From Paucibacter sp. DJ2R-2 (GTDB taxonomy: Bacteria > Pseudomonadota > Gammaproteobacteria > Burkholderiales > Burkholderiaceae_C), in NCBI RefSeq assembly GCF_025717675.1, contig NZ_JAJIRT010000001.1, positions 1,302,001-1,366,000 on the forward strand: a DNA stretch of 64,000 nucleotides, read 5' to 3'. How positions within the stretch are numbered: position 1 is the stretch's first letter; each line of letters begins with the position of its first letter. Under the pieces are notes generated by a model. The model worked only from the letters and a program-made list of their open reading frames with translations. It searched no databases and was not told the origin of the DNA. Shown here one piece after another: positions 50,445 through 63,395 of this stretch. A program made the position numbers and the translations under genes.

Positions 50445-53400
50445 GACAGCGCAAGGGGTGCTGCGGCATCAGAAATCGCACCATGTCGCTGCACGATGTC
50501 ATGCACCTGCGCCGGCTCAAACGCAACGTCCAAGCACCACGTACCGAAGCCGCCCTTGGAGTTGACCGCATCGACCCAAAGCTTCAGCGCATCGCGCTTA
50601 GCCACGTTCTGCGGCGAGTCTTCGCCCTTGATCTCTAGCACCAGCGTTTTGCCGTTGGCAAGACGCACGATGAAGTCGGGCAGGAACCGGCGGCGTGATC
50701 CGCCCCACAAGTAGAAGATCTGAAAACCAAGGTGGTCGTTCTTGGCGTAGGCCGAGACCAGATCACTGCTGTCGAAGATGTTGGCGGCGTAAATCTCCCA
50801 CGAGCTATCGCCCACCACATGGCTAATCTGTGACCTCCTCGTTGGCTGGTTGCCCTTGGTCGTGTACCAAGTGCGCATGCCACGGGTCGATCCGACAGGC
50901 TGCTCGGGGTCAAACACCGGCTCGATGGTGGACACATTCTGCTGCTCCACGTGTTTCACCAGGTGCTGCACGACAAGATCGGCGTTCAGGGCGATCAGGA
51001 TGCGACGGCGCAGTCCGTCGCTGTGGAACAGGCTCGGAATATCCAACTTGTTTGCCGCTGGGCTGATGAACTGCTCGACGAGGCGGATCAGCTGGAAGAC
51101 TAGGTACTCGCGGTTGCCCTTGAAACGCCCGCTCATCTGATCGAAGGCCTTGCGAGCCGCCTGGAAGATGATGCGCTGCGCGCGGAACTCCTCGGGAAGT
51201 TTCTCCAAGTCGATGCTCGTCGTATTGCCCAGATCGGTCGCACCGCCCACGGCTGGCGCCAGCTCAGCACTGATGGGCGTCGCAGCCGGGTCAAGGCGCA
51301 GCGAAGGCACGGTGCTCCAGGCAACCGATAGCGTAGGTTTGACGACGACATCCACCCGCAGCAGATTGGGCCAACGCACCTCCAGTTCATTGCGCGAGTG
51401 CAAGGACTCAATCTGCGTGCTGGGCTTGGGCGGCGGCGGGGGCGTACCACCGTCGTCGGAATCGACGAACACCGACAAGGGCACTCCGAAGACGTTGACG
51501 TACTCGGGAACAAACAGGCCGTTCTCGTCACGGTCATAACCCACGCGGCGAAGGCCTCGGCCGATCACCTGCTCACACAGCAGCTGGCTGGTAAACGCAC
51601 GCAGGCCCATGATGTGGGTGACGTTCTTCGCGTCCCAGCCTTCCGAAAGCATCGCGACCGAGATGACGCTCTGCAACCCCTGGCCAGCCTGGCCTTGCTT
51701 GCCCACGCTATCCACGATGGCCCGCAGGAGGTCTTCCTTGTCGAGCGCCAGCAGCCGCTCCTCACGGTCCTTCGGCAGCTTGGCCGCCTTCACGATTTCA
51801 CGCAGGCGGTTGACGTACTCGGTGGTACCCAGCAGGTAGTCTTTCACCGCAGCGTCGATTGGCGCAGCCTGAATCAAGGTCACCAACCGGTCATCCGGCT
51901 GCTGCTCGTCGAAGCGCTTGCTCGCCTCGGGCTTCAAGTTGATGTGGCCCGCCAGCAACTTGAGCTTGTCGGCGTCCTTCTTCGTGGCATCGAGCTTGTC
52001 GGCCAATTCGTCCGGCAACTGCAGCACCTTCAGCAGCGACGACAGGCGCGCCTTGAACACGCTCTCGCCTGATGCCCTCTCGCCGATCTCGGCCTTCTCC
52101 AACACCTTGGAATCGACACGCAGCGTGCGCTCCGGCGCCTTCAGCTCGGTCCAGTGGGCGTCACCATGGTTGAGGTAGTGCTCAATGCGCGCGGCCGTTT
52201 CCACGCGGTTACAGACGGTCAGCATCACCGGAGGGGAGGCGTGACCGGCAGCGCGCCAGTCCAGCAGTGCGGCGCGCCAGTCGGCGCCCAGAAGCGTGTA
52301 GGCGTCCTGCACCAGCTTGGGTAAGGCCTCGTGCGGCTCGGCGCCGCGGCGGTTCAAGTCCTCTTGCACCTCGGGTTCGCGGTACAGGTGATAGAGCTTG
52401 GACCGATAGGTCTGCGCGTTGGGCAACGCATCATCACGCACCACCACCCGAGGCGTCTTGACCAGGCCAGCTTCAATGGCGTCGTTCAGGCCGAAGTCGC
52501 TCACCACCCAGGTGAATAGCCCCTCCTCGGTGTTCGTCTTGCCGGTAGGCGCAAAGGGGGTGGCCGACAGGTCGAAGCAGCGCTGGATGCGCCGGGTCCT
52601 GTGGATACGGTCCAGCCCCTCGATCCAGCGCGTGGCCTCATCCAGGTCAATGCCCAGCCGCTCCGCCTCGGCCTTGCTGATCTTGATGTCGGCCGGCTTG
52701 CGGTAGGCGTGGTGGGCCTCGTCGTTGATGACGACGATGTCCTTGAATTGGGCCAGCTTGCCCAGCACCCGCTTGGTGAAGACCTCGTCGGGCTCCTTGC
52801 CCTTCTTCACCACCGAACGGTCGGGTTCCTTCAGAGGCATCAGCGTGTGCCAGTTCTCCACCAGGATCTCCGCCTGGTTGAGTTTGCTGCGCAGTGCGTC
52901 GGATGGGCAGGTGCTGAACTCGTCGTAGGCATTGCCCGGCTCGCCGGGGTACAGAACCTTCAGCCGGCCCTTGACGGTCAGGCCCGGCGCCACCACAAAG
53001 ACAGCGCGAGAGAAATCCTTGTAGCGTTTTGGGTAGGTGACAGCGTTCAGCACCTGCCAGGTGATGAGCATGGCCATCACTGCGGTTTTGCCCGAGCCGG
53101 TGGCCATCTTGTTGCACACCCGCTCGAACGGGCCGCCATCGCCCTGCAAAAACACGCCCTGCCGGTACGAGGCTGCGGCCTCCAACCACCAAATCTGCGT
53201 CTCCACCGCCTCCAGCTGGCAGTAGTAGAAGGAATTGGTGCGCACCCCGGGCGACTGGTCTCGCCAATGCTCCAGCAACTGGCGCGTTACCGCCGTCACG
53301 CCAGGGTAGTCATCGGCGCGCCAGGCATCGATGCGGTTACGGATTTCGTTGACCTGCTCCAGCACCTCCACGCGCCGCGTGTTGTTGCGAACGTCATAGA

Positions 53401-53521
53401 TTTCGTAGCTGGCCGGCCGGCGGCCTTCGATCAGCGCAAGGCTGCCGTCGTTCTGCTGCTGCCAGTGGAGCTGCGGGACGACGAAGGGCGAGTTGATGAT
53501 GACGTTGCCGGGGCGCTTCAT
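50441..53521 (-). CDS. res: Type III-like restriction subunit, helicase-nuclease (Res)
   Basis: A 1026-residue protein. Helicase motif I is KMATGSGKTAVMA (GSGKT at 142-146), motif II is VINDEAHHAYRKP and DLSATPFAPTG is motif III. The C-terminal nuclease domain reads LPDFIVRLANGKTLVLEIKG, the PD...ExK pattern. This is the ATP-dependent cutting subunit of a Type III-like system. It starts in an ATGA overlap with the mod gene and ends in an overlap with the HNH gene. No frameshift is seen, so the system appears intact. Confidence 0.9.
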   Translation of the reverse strand: MKRPGNVIINSPFVVPQLHWQQQNDGSLALIEGRRPASYEIYDVRNNTRRVEVLEQVNEIRNRIDAWRADDYPGVTAVTRQLLEHWRDQSPGVRTNSFYYCQLEAVETQIWWLEAAASYRQGVFLQGDGGPFERVCNKMATGSGKTAVMAMLITWQVLNAVTYPKRYKDFSRAVFVVAPGLTVKGRLKVLYPGEPGNAYDEFSTCPSDALRSKLNQAEILVENWHTLMPLKEPDRSVVKKGKEPDEVFTKRVLGKLAQFKDIVVINDEAHHAYRKPADIKISKAEAERLGIDLDEATRWIEGLDRIHRTRRIQRCFDLSATPFAPTGKTNTEEGLFTWVVSDFGLNDAIEAGLVKTPRVVVRDDALPNAQTYRSKLYHLYREPEVQEDLNRRGAEPHEALPKLVQDAYTLLGADWRAALLDWRAAGHASPPVMLTVCNRVETAARIEHYLNHGDAHWTELKAPERTLRVDSKVLEKAEIGERASGESVFKARLSSLLKVLQLPDELADKLDATKKDADKLKLLAGHINLKPEASKRFDEQQPDDRLVTLIQAAPIDAAVKDYLLGTTEYVNRLREIVKAAKLPKDREERLLALDKEDLLRAIVDSVGKQGQAGQGLQSVISVAMLSEGWDAKNVTHIMGLRAFTSQLLCEQVIGRGLRRVGYDRDENGLFVPEYVNVFGVPLSVFVDSDDGGTPPPPPKPSTQIESLHSRNELEVRWPNLLRVDVVVKPTLSVAWSTVPSLRLDPAATPISAELAPAVGGATDLGNTTSIDLEKLPEEFRAQRIIFQAARKAFDQMSGRFKGNREYLVFQLIRLVEQFISPAANKLDIPSLFHSDGLRRRILIALNADLVVQHLVKHVEQQNVSTIEPVFDPEQPVGSTRGMRTWYTTKGNQPTRRSQISHVVGDSSWEIYAANIFDSSDLVSAYAKNDHLGFQIFYLWGGSRRRFLPDFIVRLANGKTLVLEIKGEDSPQNVAKRDALKLWVDAVNSKGGFGTWCLDVAFEPAQVHDIVQRHGAISDAAAPLALS

Positions 53522-56500
53522 GCGGCAGCGCCCGTCACCAGTGGCAAGATCTTCAGCGACTCGATCCCACGGTCATCAACAATCTTCACCGCCGCTTTGC
53601 CGTGTTTTCCGGCCTCAAAAGGCAGAGACACGGTGCCGTGGAACTGGTCGAGCATCGACTCATCCAGCTCGGCGCGGATAGTCTTCTTCAGCTTCTTCCA
53701 TCCCTCGTCCTTGCCGGCCATGGGAAAGAACACCTGATGCGGGAACAGGCTGCGCCCGTCGTAGTCAGTGTCGAGGCTCCACATGGCAATCTTGCCCTTG
53801 CCGCCGGAGATCAACTCGCCCTTGACGGTGTCGAAGTAGTCGAAGCCGTTGACCTCCACCTGCCACAGGCCGTTGGCGGTCTGCGTCAACGCCACGTCGG
53901 GCTGACCCATCAGCCAGAAGCTCTGGTTGCTGCTGCGGGCCTTCTTCAGGTCCTCGGTCAGCAGGTCGGTGTTCATCTGCGCCTTCAGCGCGGTGATGCC
54001 CTTCAGTGCGTCGATGTCCTTGGCCGCCTCTGGGTCGAAGGTGAAGGCGCAGAACACGATCATCTTCGGCCGCGGGAACAACTCGCCAGCTTCGGTCAGC
54101 GCGTGCTCCACCTGGCGCTGCTCCAGCGCCCCATGCTCGGGGCCAAAGCTCACCACCACCCGCTCGCCCGTCTCGGCCAGCGTGCCGGTGGCATGCAGGC
54201 AGGTGGTGCCGGCCATCACCTCCAGCTCGGCGAATTCCAGCTTCTGGCCGCCCTTGCCGCGGATACCGGTCTTCAGCAGCTCATCGCGCCACTGCTGCTG
54301 GCGGTTGCTCTCGCCGCTGCGGGCAATGCTGGTCTGGTAGGCCTGGTCTTCGGTGGGCGTGGCCGATGCGCCACCCTCGGCTGCTTCCAGGCTCAGCACG
54401 GTTGGGAAGGGCACCGCTTCCACCGTGAACGGGCCGGTGATGCGCAGCTTGGTCCTGCTCTTCTCGGGCTGGTCGTACAGCGTCTCGTTCTCGGCGTTGG
54501 CGGCGATGGAGCGGTCCATCTCCGCCTGCATGCGTTGGCGAGCGGTGTGGAAGGCGTCGAAGGGCTCGCGCAGCGCGGGTGGCCACCCCGAGGGCAGCGC
54601 TCCTTCGTCGCCTGGGAATGGCACCTCCCACTCGTGTAGCGCTACGCCTTTGGCACCTAGCTTCAGTTTTTGCCCCTTGCGCACACCATCAGTCACGGTC
54701 AGCAGATCCAGCGGCGCGTGCTTTGCGAACGCGCTGTTCAGGGCCGCTAGGGCTTCTTCGATGGCCGGGTGCAACCGCGCGTAGATCGAATCGATGTCAA
54801 CGTTGTTGGCGATCGACTTCAGCGTGATGTGCGGCACCGTCTTGTAGATGAAACCGCCCTTCAGACCCTCGTGCGGGTACGCCAGTTCGTAGTAGTCGAA
54901 GCTGGCAGTCATCAAACGCTGCTTCGCCAAGGTGACTGCCACCCGAGAAGTGTCACAGGTGATCCAGCGGCGGCCCCAACGCTCTGCCACGAAGGCCGTA
55001 GTCCCTGAGCCGCAGGTAGGGTCGAGGACCAGATCACCGGGGTCGGTTGTCATCAACATGCACCGTTCGACGATGGTGACGTTGGTTTGGACGACATAGA
55101 CCTTCTTGTCAGAGAAACCGGAGGTGACGGTATCGGTCCAAAGGTTCGAATACGGGTAGACCGGAAAATCTTCGATGAAGCGGACATAGCAGAGCGTGTT
55201 ACCGATCAGGCCAAGTCGGCCCGCCTTCGTGAGCGCCTTGATGCCTGTCTCACCGGTCTTCCAATAGCCGTTGGAAGGCTGCAAAGACCTACCCATGATG
55301 TCCACCGGAAAGTCGCCGGGCGGGCGCTGGCTAGTCATGTTGTCCATGCGGAAAACACGCCCGAGATTCGCAACGGAACCGGTCGAGGAACTGAGGTCCG
55401 AAATCCTGCGTCGCTCTCCAGTGGCAAGTTGAATCAGCGAGTACTGGGCGGCCCCGGCGCCTCCGACTTCCTTCGTCTGGTACAGCTCTCGGAACTTCAC
55501 GACATCGACGTCGCGTGCATACCAAACGACGTAGTCGGAAACGCCTGCGAGCAACTCACTCGTAGCGCTGCTGGTCTTCGCGACAGTAATGATTGAGACA
55601 AAGTTCTTCGCGCCGAATACCTCGTCCAGGACTTCTCGCACGTGATGCAGGTTCTCATCGGAGATCTGGACGAAGACGCTGCCACTTTCGTTGAGCAGCT
55701 CTTTGGCCACGAGAAGGCGATCTCGCAGGTATGACAAGTACGAATGCAGCCCGAGCTCCCAGGTGTCCCGAAACGCCTTGATCATCTCGGGCTCTTGGGT
55801 CAGGTCGGCGTCGCTCCTGTCTTTGACGTCGCGCTTGCCGACGAAGGGCTGGAAGTTGCTGCCGTACTTGATGCCGTAGGGCGGGTCTATGTAGACCATC
55901 TGCACCTGACCGGCCATGCCTTCCTTAACCAGGAGGCTGTTCATCACCTGCAGGCTGTCGCCGCTGACCAGGCGGTTGGCCCAGCCCTTGTCGTGGCGGT
56001 AGAAGTCCACCGCGTCACGCAGCGGCAGGTTCTCGAACGGCGCCTCGAACAGGCTGGCTTGGCGCCGCTGGGTCTCGTCGAGAGTCTTTCCCTTCTTGTC
56101 GACACCGCCGCCCTTGCGCACAGCCGACAGGATGCTCATCGGATCGATGCGCTCGTGCACGTGCAGGCTGACGGTGTCCACTTCAAAACTGGTGCGCTCG
56201 GCCTTGCCGGCCCATTGCAGGTATGGTGCGCCGCGCCGTTGAATTTCTTCCAGCGCGGCCTTCATCGTTGCAGCGTCGCCCGAGGCCAGCGCGTCGGCAA
56301 CCTGGCTCTCCAGCTCAGAGCGGCTGGAGTCGAAGTTCAGTACGGGGTCCAGGTGAGGGTTGTAGGCCCATTCCTTCTTGGGCTGCTGCGGGTCGCTGGC
56401 CTCGCTGACGAGCCCGACTTCAGGGTTGTTCTTGCGTTTGTCCGTGTGCCTGTAGCTGATGACTTGAGCGGCCTCATCGGCCAAGGTGCGAGGTTTGGCA

Positions 56501-56835
56501 CTGGCTTTGGGTTTGCGTGTTGCACCGGTTTTGGCTTGACCGATCGAAGCAGTCGCTTCGACCTGGCCCGTCAGCAGTTCAAAATCCTCAGCATCGGGCG
56601 CAGCGCTGGAGGCCCGGCCTGTTGCGCCACCTCGGCCCTTGCCCTTGACGACCAAGCCACGGACCAGCAAGGCTTCACGAACGGTTGTGAAATCAGCTTC
56701 TGTGACTGTTTCACCTTCCGCCTTTGCTGCATCAACCCAACGCGAAAGCAACTGGCCATTGGCAAGGTTGCTGCCATCAACCGGCAACAAATTCAGCAGC
56801 AACTGTTCAAGTTTTCCTTGACGCACAACGGCCAT
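53518..56835 (-). CDS. mod: Type III-like DNA adenine methyltransferase (Mod)
   Basis: A 1105-residue protein, longer than typical Mod (about 650). The DPPYGIKYGSNF motif IV (D317) precedes the SAM-binding DPTCGSGTT motif I (from D605), the beta-class order of N6-adenine or N4-cytosine methyltransferases; DPPY favours adenine. The N-terminal 280 residues (QGKLEQLLLNLLP, VTEADFTTVREALLVRGLV) and C-terminal 300 residues are extensions that probably include target recognition. The ATG of MAVVRQGK has a GGGGAGG site. First gene of a mod-res-HNH operon. The block reads away from gyrB. Confidence 0.9.
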   Translation of the reverse strand: MAVVRQGKLEQLLLNLLPVDGSNLANGQLLSRWVDAAKAEGETVTEADFTTVREALLVRGLVVKGKGRGGATGRASSAAPDAEDFELLTGQVEATASIGQAKTGATRKPKASAKPRTLADEAAQVISYRHTDKRKNNPEVGLVSEASDPQQPKKEWAYNPHLDPVLNFDSSRSELESQVADALASGDAATMKAALEEIQRRGAPYLQWAGKAERTSFEVDTVSLHVHERIDPMSILSAVRKGGGVDKKGKTLDETQRRQASLFEAPFENLPLRDAVDFYRHDKGWANRLVSGDSLQVMNSLLVKEGMAGQVQMVYIDPPYGIKYGSNFQPFVGKRDVKDRSDADLTQEPEMIKAFRDTWELGLHSYLSYLRDRLLVAKELLNESGSVFVQISDENLHHVREVLDEVFGAKNFVSIITVAKTSSATSELLAGVSDYVVWYARDVDVVKFRELYQTKEVGGAGAAQYSLIQLATGERRRISDLSSSTGSVANLGRVFRMDNMTSQRPPGDFPVDIMGRSLQPSNGYWKTGETGIKALTKAGRLGLIGNTLCYVRFIEDFPVYPYSNLWTDTVTSGFSDKKVYVVQTNVTIVERCMLMTTDPGDLVLDPTCGSGTTAFVAERWGRRWITCDTSRVAVTLAKQRLMTASFDYYELAYPHEGLKGGFIYKTVPHITLKSIANNVDIDSIYARLHPAIEEALAALNSAFAKHAPLDLLTVTDGVRKGQKLKLGAKGVALHEWEVPFPGDEGALPSGWPPALREPFDAFHTARQRMQAEMDRSIAANAENETLYDQPEKSRTKLRITGPFTVEAVPFPTVLSLEAAEGGASATPTEDQAYQTSIARSGESNRQQQWRDELLKTGIRGKGGQKLEFAELEVMAGTTCLHATGTLAETGERVVVSFGPEHGALEQRQVEHALTEAGELFPRPKMIVFCAFTFDPEAAKDIDALKGITALKAQMNTDLLTEDLKKARSSNQSFWLMGQPDVALTQTANGLWQVEVNGFDYFDTVKGELISGGKGKIAMWSLDTDYDGRSLFPHQVFFPMAGKDEGWKKLKKTIRAELDESMLDQFHGTVSLPFEAGKHGKAAVKIVDDRGIESLKILPLVTGAAA

Positions 56836-56936
56836 GCCGCCTCCCCATTTTTGTGTTTGATGACGTACAGAAGATAGGTTACCAGCTGCTCTCACCTAAG
56901 AAGTGAATGCGCGTCGGTAGCAACTGCATCCTGCAA

Positions 56937-56961
56937 GAAAAAAGCCCGCACAAAGGCGGGC
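56937..56961 (-). terminator. Terminator after gyrB
   Basis: GCCCGC / GCGGGC stem with a short loop, then six or more T on the minus strand. It separates gyrB from the mod operon. Confidence 0.85.
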
Positions 56962-56993
56962 CCTACAGAAATTGCGCGCGCAGAGCGGCAAAG

Positions 56994-59561
<2,568 letters not shown>

Positions 59562-59653
59562 TCACTCACGGGGCAAAAATACCGCCCCTTAAAAGCACTG
59601 AAGCGGGCTGGGCTTCTGAAGCCCACGCCCGCTGTTGGTTTTCTTGCTGTGGC

Positions 59654-60790
59654 CTAGATCCGCATGGGCATCACGACGTACTTGAAGCCGGTCTGCTCGG
59701 GGATGGTGATCAGGGCGCTGGCGGAGCTGTCGTTCAGGTCGATGCTGACCATGTCTTGGCTCATGTTCTGCAGCGCGTCCATCAGGTAGGTCACGTTGAA
59801 GCCGGTTTCGATCAGGTCGCCGCCGTAATCGATTTCGATTTCTTCCTTGGCTTCCTCTTGCTCGGCGTTGCTGGAGGCGATGCTCAGCAGGCCCGGCTCG
59901 AAGGACAGGCGCACGGCCTTGAACTTCTCGCTGGTCAGGATGGCGGCGCGCTGCAGGCTGGACAGCAGTTGCAGGCGGCCCAGGGTGACGTTGAACTTGT
60001 GGTTCTTGGGGATGACGCGGTTGTAGTCGGGGAACTTGCCCTCGACCAGCTTGGTCACGAACTCCATGCCCGAGAAACTGAACTTGGCCTGGTTGCCGGC
60101 GAAGCGCATTTCGATCGGGGCTTCTTCGCCCTCGCCACCCTTGTCGGCCTTGGCGCCGTCTTTCAGCAAGCGCATCAGCTCCAGCACGGTCTTGCGTGGC
60201 AGGATGACTTCTTGCTTGGGAATTTCCGTTTCCAGCTCGGCCTGGGCCAGGGCGAGGCGGTGGCCGTCGGTGGCGACCAGGGTCAGGTTCTTGCCTTCGG
60301 CGACGAACAGGATGCCGTTCAGGTAGTAACGGATGTCATGCACGGCCATGGAGAAGTGCACCTGGTTGATCAGGTGCTTGAGCGTCTTCTGCGGCACGGC
60401 GAAAGCGGGGCCGAAGTCGGCCGCTTCCTGGACCAGGGGGAAGTCGTCGGACGGCAAGGTCTGCAGGGTGAAACGGCTTTTGCCGCCTTGCAGGGTCAGC
60501 TTGGAGCCATTGGCTGTCAGCGAGACGGTCTGGTCCGCGGGCATGGAGCGCAGGATGTCGATCAGCTTGCGGGCGCCGACCGTGGTGCTGAAGTCGCCGG
60601 CGTCGCCGCCGAGTTCGGCCGAGGTGCGGACCTGGATCTCCAGGTCGGAGGTGGTCAGCTCCAGCTGGCCGCCGGTCTTGCGGATCAGCACATTGGCGAG
60701 GATGGGCAGGGTGTGGCGCCGCTCCACAATGCCGGCGACCGCCTGCAGGGCGCTCAGCACCTTGTCCTGGGTGGCTTTCAACACAATCAT
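59654..60790 (-). CDS. dnaN: DNA polymerase III sliding clamp (beta subunit)
   Basis: A 378-residue clamp of three repeated domains. It begins [31 protein letters not shown] and ends [12 protein letters not shown], the conserved C-terminus. [16 protein letters not shown] and the [17 protein letters not shown] segment mark the domain borders. The clamp holds the polymerase on DNA. It is downstream of dnaA by 244 bases, in the usual dnaA-dnaN-gyrB order. Confidence 0.99.
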   Translation of the reverse strand: MIVLKATQDKVLSALQAVAGIVERRHTLPILANVLIRKTGGQLELTTSDLEIQVRTSAELGGDAGDFSTTVGARKLIDILRSMPADQTVSLTANGSKLTLQGGKSRFTLQTLPSDDFPLVQEAADFGPAFAVPQKTLKHLINQVHFSMAVHDIRYYLNGILFVAEGKNLTLVATDGHRLALAQAELETEIPKQEVILPRKTVLELMRLLKDGAKADKGGEGEEAPIEMRFAGNQAKFSFSGMEFVTKLVEGKFPDYNRVIPKNHKFNVTLGRLQLLSSLQRAAILTSEKFKAVRLSFEPGLLSIASSNAEQEEAKEEIEIDYGGDLIETGFNVTYLMDALQNMSQDMVSIDLNDSSASALITIPEQTGFKYVVMPMRI

Positions 60791-61034
60791 GTCAACCTCG
60801 CTCTGTCGCTTGTTTGCTTACTTGCTTGCTTATTTGTTCGTACGTCGGTCTGTTCAGCGGCGCTGAGATCAAACCCAAGTCCACTGGCACGCTTCATTCA
60901 GACCGCGCGCGCGGAAACAACCCGCATTTTGACCCAGGAATGGGGTGTTTCCCGGGGGTGGGAACCCTGTCTTTGCACAGTGGGCGCACCGGGAGGGGCT
61001 GGGCCCTGAAGAGCTGGCCGCTCCCGGCGGTTTT

Positions 61035-62591
61035 TCAACCCTTCAAGGTCTGCTCGAGCACGTGGAGCTGCTGGTTCAGCTCGGTGTTCTTCTGGCGCTC
61101 GCCGCCGATCTTGCGCACGGCGTGCAGCACGGTGGTGTGGTCGCGGCCGCCGAAGAGCTCGCCGATCTCGGGCAGGCTCTTCTGCGTGAGCTCCTTGGCC
61201 AGGTACATGGCAATCTGGCGCGGCCGGGCGATGCTGGCCGGGCGCTTCTTGCTGTACATATCGGCGATCTTGATCTTGTAGAAGTCGGCCACGGTCTTCT
61301 GGATGTTCTCCACCGAGATCTGCCGGTTCTGGATCGAGAGCAGGTCTTTCAGCGCCTCGCGCGCCAGCTGGATGTTGATTTCCTTGTGGCTGAAGCGGCT
61401 GTAGGCCAGCACCTTGCGCAGGGCGCCTTCCAGCTCGCGCACATTGGCGCGGACGTTCTTGGCGATGAAGAAGGCCACGTCCTCGGGCATGGGCGTGGCT
61501 TCAGCCTCGGCCTTCTTGATCAGGATGGCGACGCGCATTTCCAGCTCGGGCGGCTCGATGGCCACCGTCAGGCCGGCGTCGAAGCGGCTGGTCAAGCGCT
61601 CATCGATATCGGCCAGACCCTTGGGGTAGGTGTCGCTGGTCATGATGATGTGGGCGCGCTTGGCCAGCAGGGCCTCGAAGGCGTTGAAGAACTCCTCCTG
61701 CGTGCGCTCCTTGCCGGCGAAGAACTGCACATCGTCGATCAGCAACAGGTCGAGCGAGTGGTACTTGGCCTTGAGCTCGTCAAAAGTCTTGCGCTGGTAA
61801 TTCTTCACCACGTCGGAGATGAACTGCTCGGCGTGCAAATACAGCACGCGCGCATCGGGCTTGTCCTTGAGCAAGGCATTGCCCACGGCGTGGATCAGAT
61901 GGGTCTTGCCCAGGCCGACGCCGCCGTAGATGAACAGCGGGTTGTACATGGCACCCGGAGCGCCGGCCACATGCAGGGCGGCGGTGCGCGCCATCTGGTT
62001 GGCGCGGCCGGGCACGAGGTTGTCAAAGGTCAGCGCGCTGTTGATGCGGTGGCGGCTGGCGCTCGGCGGCAGGTTGGCAGCCGGCATGGCCGCCTGCTGT
62101 GCCTGGGCGGGCGACGCGCCGGCCGCGGCGCTGCGGGAGTCAGGGCGCGGGTCGGCCGGGTGGGAAACCGGGCGCAGGCCGTTGTGCAGCACCTGGCCGA
62201 CCGAGATGGCCGGGCTGGACGGCGAGCTCAAAGTGGCCGGGCGGCCCATGGGTGCCATCGGTTCGCGGGCGGCCAGGGCCAGCTCCAGGCGGGCGGGCTT
62301 GCCAGCGAGTTCGCTGAGGATGGATTCGATGCGGCCGGCGTACTGGTTGCGGATCCAGTCCAGCTTGAAGCGGTTGGGCACCCGCAGGGAGACGACCAGG
62401 CCTTCGGAACCCGCGCCATCGGCCACCACGGCGGGCGGCAAGGGGCGGATCCAGGTGTTGAATTGTTGCTCGGGCAACTCGGCGGCCAGCCTCTCGCAGC
62501 CGCGTTGCCAGAGGTCGAACCCCTGGTCAAAGCCCTGCTCCGGCACCGGCTGCGGGCTCATGCCCTCAGCGCCAAACATGTCTGCGCTCAT
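61035..62591 (-). CDS. dnaA: Chromosomal replication initiator protein DnaA
   Basis: A 518-residue initiator. Domain I (residues about 25-110) has [25 protein letters not shown]; domain II is an Ala/Pro-rich linker to about 165; domain III has Walker [20 protein letters not shown] and Walker [22 protein letters not shown]; domain IV ends in the box-binding signature [18 protein letters not shown]. The exact start is open because several ATGs occur in the first 11 codons and none has a clear binding site. A DnaA-box-like sequence lies immediately before the start, consistent with autoregulation. Confidence 0.98.
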   Translation of the reverse strand: MSADMFGAEGMSPQPVPEQGFDQGFDLWQRGCERLAAELPEQQFNTWIRPLPPAVVADGAGSEGLVVSLRVPNRFKLDWIRNQYAGRIESILSELAGKPARLELALAAREPMAPMGRPATLSSPSSPAISVGQVLHNGLRPVSHPADPRPDSRSAAAGASPAQAQQAAMPAANLPPSASRHRINSALTFDNLVPGRANQMARTAALHVAGAPGAMYNPLFIYGGVGLGKTHLIHAVGNALLKDKPDARVLYLHAEQFISDVVKNYQRKTFDELKAKYHSLDLLLIDDVQFFAGKERTQEEFFNAFEALLAKRAHIIMTSDTYPKGLADIDERLTSRFDAGLTVAIEPPELEMRVAILIKKAEAEATPMPEDVAFFIAKNVRANVRELEGALRKVLAYSRFSHKEINIQLAREALKDLLSIQNRQISVENIQKTVADFYKIKIADMYSKKRPASIARPRQIAMYLAKELTQKSLPEIGELFGGRDHTTVLHAVRKIGGERQKNTELNQQLHVLEQTLKG

Positions 62592-63237
62592 TGTGGAAAA
62601 CTTGTTCTAGAGCGGCCAGATTGTACGGGTTCAAGGCCGCCGGATCCAAGGTTATCCACAGATTTTTCGGCGCGGTCAATCCCCGGTAAACCCCGCTGGC
62701 AAATGCCCGGGCATTGACCGCGGCCGCATTCTTTGGTGTAATCGCGGGTTTTCCGGACGCTGCGGACCTTGGGTCGGGTGTTTGGTGCACAGGTGGGCAC
62801 ATTCCTTGGGCCTGCTGCCTTGGCGAGCGGCATTGCATAAATGCCAGCCACAGCAGCGGATCCGAAAACCGTGAGCCCATACCCGGCGCCAGGCAATCAT
62901 CCTTGCGACAATGGCTGACTTCGGCTTTGGCCGAACTTGGCAATGAACGCAGCATCGAATTTCTGCCACCGGCGGCGCGACTTGTACACAGGTCCGCTGG
63001 CGGCACAGGGTTTCGATGTTGCCAACGCATGAGCGGCGCCCCGGCGCGGCACACATCAGTGGCTGTTGGTGAAAGAGCTGTAACCCGCCGGGCGATCCAT
63101 CGCCTTGCAGAGCACCAGCCCTGAACCAGCCGACGCTTGAGGTGCAATCCGCAACTCGTTTTGCACCCGGCGATTGATCGCCAACCACAGCTAAAGCGTC
63201 ATCCGACGACCTTAGACCTTCTCAAGAGGCCTCCATC
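62592..63237. other. Probable chromosomal origin (oriC) between dnaA and rpmH
   Basis: A 646-base gene-free region between dnaA and rpmH, the standard origin place. It contains a perfect DnaA box TTATCCACA (62652-62660), TGTGGAAAA at 62592-62600 (box with one mismatch on the minus strand) and TTGTACACA at 62982-62990 (two mismatches). An AT-richer stretch near 62725-62750 could be the unwinding part. The promoters of dnaA and rpmH are also here. Confidence 0.75.
62652..62660 (+). promoter_or_regulatory. Consensus DnaA box
   Basis: TTATCCACA, an exact match to the consensus, 61 bases upstream of dnaA. Confidence 0.85.
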
Positions 63238-63372
63238 ATGAAACGTACTTACCAAGCATCCAAGACCCGTCGCGCCCGCACCCATGGCTTCCTGGTCCGC
63301 ATGAAGACCCGCGGTGGCCGTGCCGTCATCGCCGCGCGCCGCGCCAAGGGCCGCAAGCGTCTGGCTGTCTAA
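63238..63372 (+). CDS. rpmH: Ribosomal protein L34
   Basis: A 44-residue basic ribosomal protein: [18 protein letters not shown] then [20 protein letters not shown]. It matches L34 over its full length. It is the first gene of the rpmH-rnpA-yidD run to the right of oriC. Upstream, CTCAAGAGGCCTCCATC provides the ribosome binding site. Confidence 0.99.
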   Translation: MKRTYQASKTRRARTHGFLVRMKTRGGRAVIAARRAKGRKRLAV

Positions 63373-63395
63373 TTCAGGTTCTTTCTTCCTGAATC

